Positions 60,054 to 64,000 of a DNA stretch of 64,000 nucleotides are shown here, one piece after another (the first letter of the stretch is position 1; the number at the start of each line of letters is the position of its first letter). The notes below the pieces were generated by a model, which worked only from the letters and a program-made list of their open reading frames with translations, had not been told where the DNA came from and did not search any database. This stretch comes from Microbacteriaceae bacterium VKM Ac-2855. Lineage in GTDB: Bacteria > Actinomycetota > Actinomycetes > Actinomycetales > Microbacteriaceae. Both the position numbers and the translations under genes were made by a program. The stretch spans positions 248,001 to 312,000 of the forward strand of contig JABMLG010000003.1 of NCBI GenBank assembly GCA_013204985.1, read 5' to 3'.

Positions 60054-61201
60054 CGGTTCTCCTTGCGAGGGGTCGAGTCGGGGCGCGTGGCGGGGATGCG
60101 GACTTCCACGCCGAGGCCGCGGGGGATGAGGTTGCGAATGAGAAAATCTCCGCCGGAGGCTCGGCTGAGCCCGGCGACGATAGCGAGCCCCAGGCCGGCG
60201 CCGCCGTCGCGGGAGCGGGCGGCGTCGGGGCGGGTGAACCGGTCGGTCGCGACCGCGAGGAACGCGTCGGGAACGCCCGGGCCGTCGTCGTCCACGGAGA
60301 GAACGATCTCCTCCGCGCCTTCGACGAGGGTCGCGGTGATGGTGCCGCCGTCGGGAGTGGCGGTGACGGCGTTCGTGAGCAGGTTGTCCAGGATCCGGCC
60401 GAAGTCGGTCGGCGCGATCGGGTACCGGGCGGTGATGGTCGATGCGGGGGCGACGAAGTCGATCGCGAGGTCCCGGTCACGGGCGAGCATCCGGGCGCGG
60501 TCGACGCTCTCGGTCACCTCCTCACGCAGCGCCGTCGACGGAGCGTCTCCGGTGACGGTGCCGGCGTCGATCTTCGACAGGATCAACAGCCCGTCTGTCA
60601 ACGATTGCAGGCGGTCGATCGAGCGGCGCGCGTCGACAACGTCGGCGTAGAGCGCGGCCGGGTCCTCGCGCACCCGCTCGGCGAGTTCCAGCCGGGTGCG
60701 CAGGGCAGCGAGTGGGGTGCGCAGTTCGTGACTCGCATCGGCGACGAGTTGCCGCTCGCGGTCCGCCGACTCCCGCAGATCCGCGATCAGCGCGTTCAGG
60801 GTCGATGCCAGATCCGAGAGCTCATCGCGCGCGGGCCCGACAGGGAGCAGCTCGGTGGAGTGTCCGTGCCGGAGCCGGTCGGCGATGGCGCGCATGCGGC
60901 CGACGGGGCGCAGCGCGAGTCCGACGAGGACCCAGGAGGTCACCGCGAACGTCACGAACAGGATCGCCAGCGCGATGAGGAGGGTCGCGCTGACGCCGCC
61001 GACGACCGCTTCGGCGGTGTCGCGACTCTCTTCGATCAGCGCCTGCGAAGCACCGGAGCGGACCAGTTCGATCGTGGACTGGTCGAGGATGTGGTCGAGC
61101 TGCTCGCGGACGATGATCGCGACGATGCCGAAGAACAGCATCGCGACCACCAGGCTCGACACCGTGATCCGCACCCGGATCGACAGCGCCCGCCACCTCA
61201 C
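60050..61201 (-). CDS. Sensor histidine kinase
   Basis: The 383-residue kinase has two helices (about 10-32 and 70-92) bracketing a ~40-residue extracellular loop, a HAMP region (LRPVGRMRAIADRLRHG), H-box ADASHELRTPLAALRTRLE, N-box ILDNLLTNAVTA, and G-boxes DDDGPGVP and GGAGLGLAIVAGL. GTG 61201 overlaps the response regulator stop (GTGA). The short sensor loop resembles intramembrane-sensing kinases of envelope stress. Its partner is the 61198-61878 product. Confidence 0.95.
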   Translation of the reverse strand: MRWRALSIRVRITVSSLVVAMLFFGIVAIIVREQLDHILDQSTIELVRSGASQALIEESRDTAEAVVGGVSATLLIALAILFVTFAVTSWVLVGLALRPVGRMRAIADRLRHGHSTELLPVGPARDELSDLASTLNALIADLRESADRERQLVADASHELRTPLAALRTRLELAERVREDPAALYADVVDARRSIDRLQSLTDGLLILSKIDAGTVTGDAPSTALREEVTESVDRARMLARDRDLAIDFVAPASTITARYPIAPTDFGRILDNLLTNAVTATPDGGTITATLVEGAEEIVLSVDDDGPGVPDAFLAVATDRFTRPDAARSRDGGAGLGLAIVAGLSRASGGDFLIRNLIPRGLGVEVRIPATRPDSTPRKENR

Positions 61202-61878
61202 GGCTTCCCCCCGAGGCGGTAGCCGACACCTCGTCGGGTGACGATCTCGACCGACGCGGCGGCGGCGGTGAGTTTGCGGCGGACGTAACTGATGTACTGC
61301 TCAGCGATGTTGTGATCCACGAACTCCGCCGACCCCCACACCTCCACCAAGATGTCCTCCCGCGGCACGAACTCCCCAGCGCGCACTGCGAGCACACGCA
61401 GCACCCCGAACTCCTTCGGACTGAGCGGCAGCACGGAGCCGTCGACGGATGCGGCGTGCGCGTACGGGTCGACGCGGAGGTTCCCGATGATGACCGGGGC
61501 GCGGTTCGTGAGGCGCTCCCGGCGGATCATCGCGCGCAGGCGCGCGGAGAGCTCTTCGAAATGGAACGGCTTCGCGAGGTAGTCGTCGGCGCCCGCGTCC
61601 AGGCCGAAGACGCGGTCCTGCAGGGAGTCGCGGGCGGTGAGCATGATCACCGGGAGCGTGGCACCGGCCGCCCGCAGGTGCCGGCAGATCTCGAAGCCAC
61701 TCATCCCGGGGAGCATCACATCCAGGATCGCCGCCGAGTACTCGGTGGCGCGGGCAGTGTTCAACGCGTCGACTCCGTTCGAGAAAAGATCCACGTCGTA
61801 GCCCTCGCCTGTGAGACCGCGCACGATGAGTTCGCCCATCTCGACGTCGTCTTCCACGACCATCACCGATTCGCTCAT
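61198..61878 (-). CDS. OmpR-family response regulator
   Basis: The 226-residue protein has a receiver domain (VMVVEDDVEMGELIV, phospho-Asp in AAILDVMLPGMSG, Lys in DDYLAKPFHFEEL) and a winged-helix output domain (LSPKEFGVLRVLAVRAGEFVPREDILVEVWG, YISYVRRKLTAAAASVEIVTRRGVGYRLGG). ATG 61878 is preceded by GGGAGG. It pairs with the adjacent kinase. Confidence 0.95.
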   Translation of the reverse strand: MSESVMVVEDDVEMGELIVRGLTGEGYDVDLFSNGVDALNTARATEYSAAILDVMLPGMSGFEICRHLRAAGATLPVIMLTARDSLQDRVFGLDAGADDYLAKPFHFEELSARLRAMIRRERLTNRAPVIIGNLRVDPYAHAASVDGSVLPLSPKEFGVLRVLAVRAGEFVPREDILVEVWGSAEFVDHNIAEQYISYVRRKLTAAAASVEIVTRRGVGYRLGGKP

Positions 61879-62052
61879 CCATGCCTCCCTCGGCCATGCT
61901 CGCACCGCTCACCGGGCCACGCCGGTCGAAACTGTGGAGATATACACCTTCTCAGCGCCATTCACCGCATCCGGAGGAATCGGGCACCGCCCGGCTTCTA
62001 CGGTCGAGATACCGCGTCGACACCTCCGACGACGGGAGAACCGGAGCGATCC
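61879..62052. promoter_or_regulatory. Divergent promoter region between two response regulator genes
   Basis: The 174 bases contain GAAACTGTGGAGATATACACCT at 61928-61948 region, with TATACA at 61941-61946 as a possible -10 in either direction. No clear response regulator box was identified. Confidence 0.35.
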
Positions 62053-62733
62053 ATGCGCGTACTCCTCGTCGAGGACGACCCCGGCATCCGCTCCATCATC
62101 GAACGGGCACTGCGCGAAGCAGGCCACGCCGTCGACGACTACGTCCGATCCGACGAGGCCCTCATGGCTGCGGAGCTGGAGCCGTTCGACCTGCTCATCC
62201 TGGACGTCATGCTCCCCGGAAGCATTGACGGAATCGAACTGTGCCGACGGGTGAGGACGACGAAACTTGACGTTCCGATCCTGATCCTGACTGCCCTGGA
62301 TTCGCCACGTCGCCGCGTCGAGGGGCTGGACGCGGGAGCGGACGACTACCTGGTCAAACCGTTCCACCTCGCCGAGCTGCTCGCCCGAGTCCGGGCCCTG
62401 CTGCGCCGGGCGCCCCGCGCCGACCCACCCCAGCTGGATTCCGGGGTGCTGCACCTGAACCCCGCGACGATGACGGTCGAAAATGCTGGCCACGGCATCG
62501 CGTTGACCAGCAAAGAGTTCGCGGTCTTGGAGTATCTGATGCGCTCACCCGACCGCGTCATCACCCGCAGCGAACTCATCGACCACCTGTGGGATGCGAA
62601 TTACGACGGCTACAGCAACGTCGTCGCGAGCTGCATCCGGCGCCTGCGCCACAAGCTCACCGAGCACGGCGGCCCCGACCCCATCAGCACCCGACGCGGC
62701 ACCGGCTACATCCTGGAAAGTCGAACACCGTGA
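62053..62733 (+). CDS. OmpR-family response regulator (partner kinase broken)
   Basis: The 226-residue regulator has an intact receiver (MRVLLVEDDPGIRSIIERAL, LLILDVMLPGSIDG, DDYLVKPFHLAELL) and winged-helix domain (LTSKEFAVLEYLMRSPDRVITRSELIDHLWD, CIRRLRHKL). GGAGCGATCC precedes ATG 62053. The kinase that should phosphorylate it starts with GTGA overlap at 62730 but is a pseudogene, so the regulator may be an orphan or cross-talk with the neighbouring kinase at 60050-61201. Confidence 0.95.
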   Translation: MRVLLVEDDPGIRSIIERALREAGHAVDDYVRSDEALMAAELEPFDLLILDVMLPGSIDGIELCRRVRTTKLDVPILILTALDSPRRRVEGLDAGADDYLVKPFHLAELLARVRALLRRAPRADPPQLDSGVLHLNPATMTVENAGHGIALTSKEFAVLEYLMRSPDRVITRSELIDHLWDANYDGYSNVVASCIRRLRHKLTEHGGPDPISTRRGTGYILESRTP

Positions 62734-63326
62734 TCTTCCGCCGCGCCTGCTTCGCTTGACGATCACCTATTCCGCGATCGTGCTCGTCCTGATCGCCGCC
62801 TTCGCAGTCTGTGTGTACTCCTATGTCACCTCCGCCTTCGACTTCGACGCCGTCTCCGAGGTCGCCTCATCCGGCGATGTCGCGGAGCAGGGCTTCGCGA
62901 CCCTGCGCACCGCCCTGATAGTTTGCTACGCCGTACTACTCGTCATCGTTCCGGCGCTCAGCTTCGTGATGGCACACCGAGTCCTCGCCCCCGTCCGCGC
63001 CAGCTACGACGCGCAGCAACGATTCGTCGACGATGCCTCCCACGAGTTCCGTACACCCCTCGCCGTCGTCCAGGGCGAGCTCGAGCTCGCGCTGATGCGG
63101 GATCGGACCCCCACCGAATACCGCGACGCGATCGGCGGGTCGCTCGACGTCATCCAGCACCTGATCGCCCTGACCGGGAATCTGCTTCTTCTTGCTCGAG
63201 GCACCCGCGACGAGCTCCGCGACACATTCGAGATCATCCCGGTCGCCTCGATCATCGGCGCTGCTCTCACCACCATCGAAACCCCCGACCGACCCGGGCC
63301 CGTCATCACCGTCGAGCCCGAGAGGG
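62730..63326 (+). pseudogene. Sensor histidine kinase, broken by a 5' frameshift and 3' truncation
   Basis: GTG 62730 overlaps the regulator stop as expected for a kinase start, but its frame hits TGA at 62757. The neighbouring frame then reads DLPPRLLRLTITYSAIVLVLIAAF and onward through a second helix and the H-box FVDDASHEFRTPLAVVQGELELAL. A single missing base near 62745 would join the two. At about 63326, after VITVEPERA, the kinase reading ends in the HicAB-side hairpin; the ATP-binding domain is absent. TTG 62756 could in theory start a truncated protein, but it could not bind ATP. Confidence 0.8.
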
Positions 63327-63354
63327 CACGGTCTCCGATGAGACCGTGCCCTCT
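63321..63354. terminator. Terminator hairpin at the HicB / kinase-remnant junction
   Basis: AGAGGGCACGGTCT (63321-63334) and AGACCGTGCCCTCT (63341-63354) form a 14-bp perfect stem with a 6-base loop. It is 22 bases after the hicB-like stop on the minus strand and marks where the kinase reading frame ends. Confidence 0.88.
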
Positions 63355-63375
63355 GTGCGCTGAGACTCGCGCCAG

Positions 63376-63780
63376 CTACGCACTGATGCGGGTGGGGCGC
63401 TCCTTCTCTTCAAGCTGCTGGATGCGGCTGCGGGAGACGCCGAACGCTGCGGCGGCAGCGTCGAGGGTATAGCGGTCCCCCCGCGCGATCCGGACGGCGG
63501 CGCGGCGCAGTGTCGCCGATCGCTCCTGAGCACGGCGCGCTTCGGCTTCAGCTTCCTCCGCCTCAGCCCATGCGCGTTCCGCTTCGGCGCTAACGTGCAC
63601 CGCGACCGTGACCTCAAGGGACTCCTCGGGCACGTTCAGGTAGAGCGCGGCGATCTCCGCGGCGACCGCCTGAGTCTCCGCGACGGTGCGCGCCTGGCCG
63701 ACCGTGTCCAGCTCGGGGATGCGGACCAGCCACCAGCGGCCGTCACGTTCAGCGGTCGCTGCAAGCTTCCTCGTGTTCAT
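63376..63780 (-). CDS. HicB-type antitoxin with C-terminal HTH
   Basis: The 134-residue protein begins with a HicB/UPF0150-type domain (RDGRWWLVRIPELDTVGQARTVAETQAVAAEIAALYL) followed by an Ala/Glu-rich helix and a small helix-turn-helix at the end (YTLDAAAAAFGVSRSRIQQLEEKE). It should neutralise the adjacent HicA-type toxin and repress its own operon. It follows the toxin gene by ten bases; toxin-first order is standard for hicAB. Confidence 0.85.
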   Translation of the reverse strand: MNTRKLAATAERDGRWWLVRIPELDTVGQARTVAETQAVAAEIAALYLNVPEESLEVTVAVHVSAEAERAWAEAEEAEAEARRAQERSATLRRAAVRIARGDRYTLDAAAAAFGVSRSRIQQLEEKERPTRISA

Positions 63781-63790
63781 GCTTCTCCCT

Positions 63791-64000
63791 CTATCGCCAC
63801 TGCTGCGGCACGTGCGGCAGCTTCTTGATCAGCTGCCCGATCACCCCGGCCGAAACCTCCGAATGGTGGGGGACGATCTCCTTCACCGATTCATCCGGCA
63901 GCCCCCACAACTCGTGACTGCCTTTGCTCTGACGGATGAACACCCAGCCCTGCGACTTCAGGTGCTTGATCACGTCTCGGTACTTTTGCGGCTTCGGCAC
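63791..64000 (-). CDS. HicA-type toxin (5' end at window edge)
   Basis: From a GTG exactly at the window edge the frame gives 69 residues with the HicA double-stranded RNA-binding fold: KYRDVIKHLKSQGWVFIRQSKGSHELWG, with the conserved His after GS, and the end VSAGVIGQLIKKL. HicA cleaves mRNA. The true start may lie just outside the window, though the length already fits the family (60-80 residues). Confidence 0.85.
   Translation of the reverse strand: MPKPQKYRDVIKHLKSQGWVFIRQSKGSHELWGLPDESVKEIVPHHSEVSAGVIGQLIKKLPHVPQQWR

Overview
The window is about 70 percent GC and gene-dense. The frequent GGATGCG/CGCATCC words, abundant GTG starts, 4-nt gene overlaps and the gene content (permuted ATP-grasp/alpha-E/transglutaminase operon, GAF-ANTAR regulators, lactococcin 972-type bacteriocin) suggest a chromosome segment of a Gram-positive actinobacterium, most likely Microbacteriaceae. 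The family call is an inference from style and content. No rRNA or tRNA genes, IS elements, CRISPR arrays or prophage were recognised.

Layout. 1-8.8 kb: a leftward catabolic cluster with a sugar-type ABC importer (binding protein and two permeases, no ATPase), a ROK kinase, a ROK repressor, a D-serine-dehydratase-like PLP enzyme, an N-acyl-D-amino-acid deacylase and a lactonase-like propeller protein cut by the window edge. 9.2-13.3 kb: a DoxX-like protein and the ATP-grasp/alpha-E/transglutaminase operon. 13.4-18.7 kb: a secreted subtilase and a marR-MFS pair with a TTAGGCTAA operator-like region. 18.7-23.3 kb: the main accessory island, a lactococcin 972-like bacteriocin with its DUF1430-type membrane protein and ABC ATPase, flanked on both sides by direct copies of a ~220-bp repeat. 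23.4-30.7 kb: mixed metabolic genes, including PutA with a divergent LysR gene. 30.8-41.7 kb: two TetR genes and two paralogous NCS1 permeases leftward, then urease structural and accessory genes (ureABCFGD) plus a nickel permease rightward; ureE is absent and UreG carries a His-rich C-terminal tail.

41.8-54.3 kb: fatty acid desaturase, PspA/TPM pair, Old Yellow Enzyme, ferritin-like Tat protein, two GAF-ANTAR regulators, lipase-like hydrolase, a domain-permuted lipoate ligase, GNAT and an orphan DNA methyltransferase. 54.4-62 kb: an envelope-oriented set (two related multi-membrane proteins, PAP2 phosphatase, FetB-like permease, UppP, DedA) with a two-component system. 62-64 kb: a second response regulator whose kinase gene is broken at both ends, followed by a HicAB-type toxin-antitoxin pair at the window edge.

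A striking general property is the number of long perfect or near-perfect inverted repeats between genes: three related nested palindromes right after stop codons, a 68-bp loopless palindrome, and several unrelated hairpins with 14-24-bp arms. One repeat word from such a hairpin has also been incorporated into ureF coding sequence.
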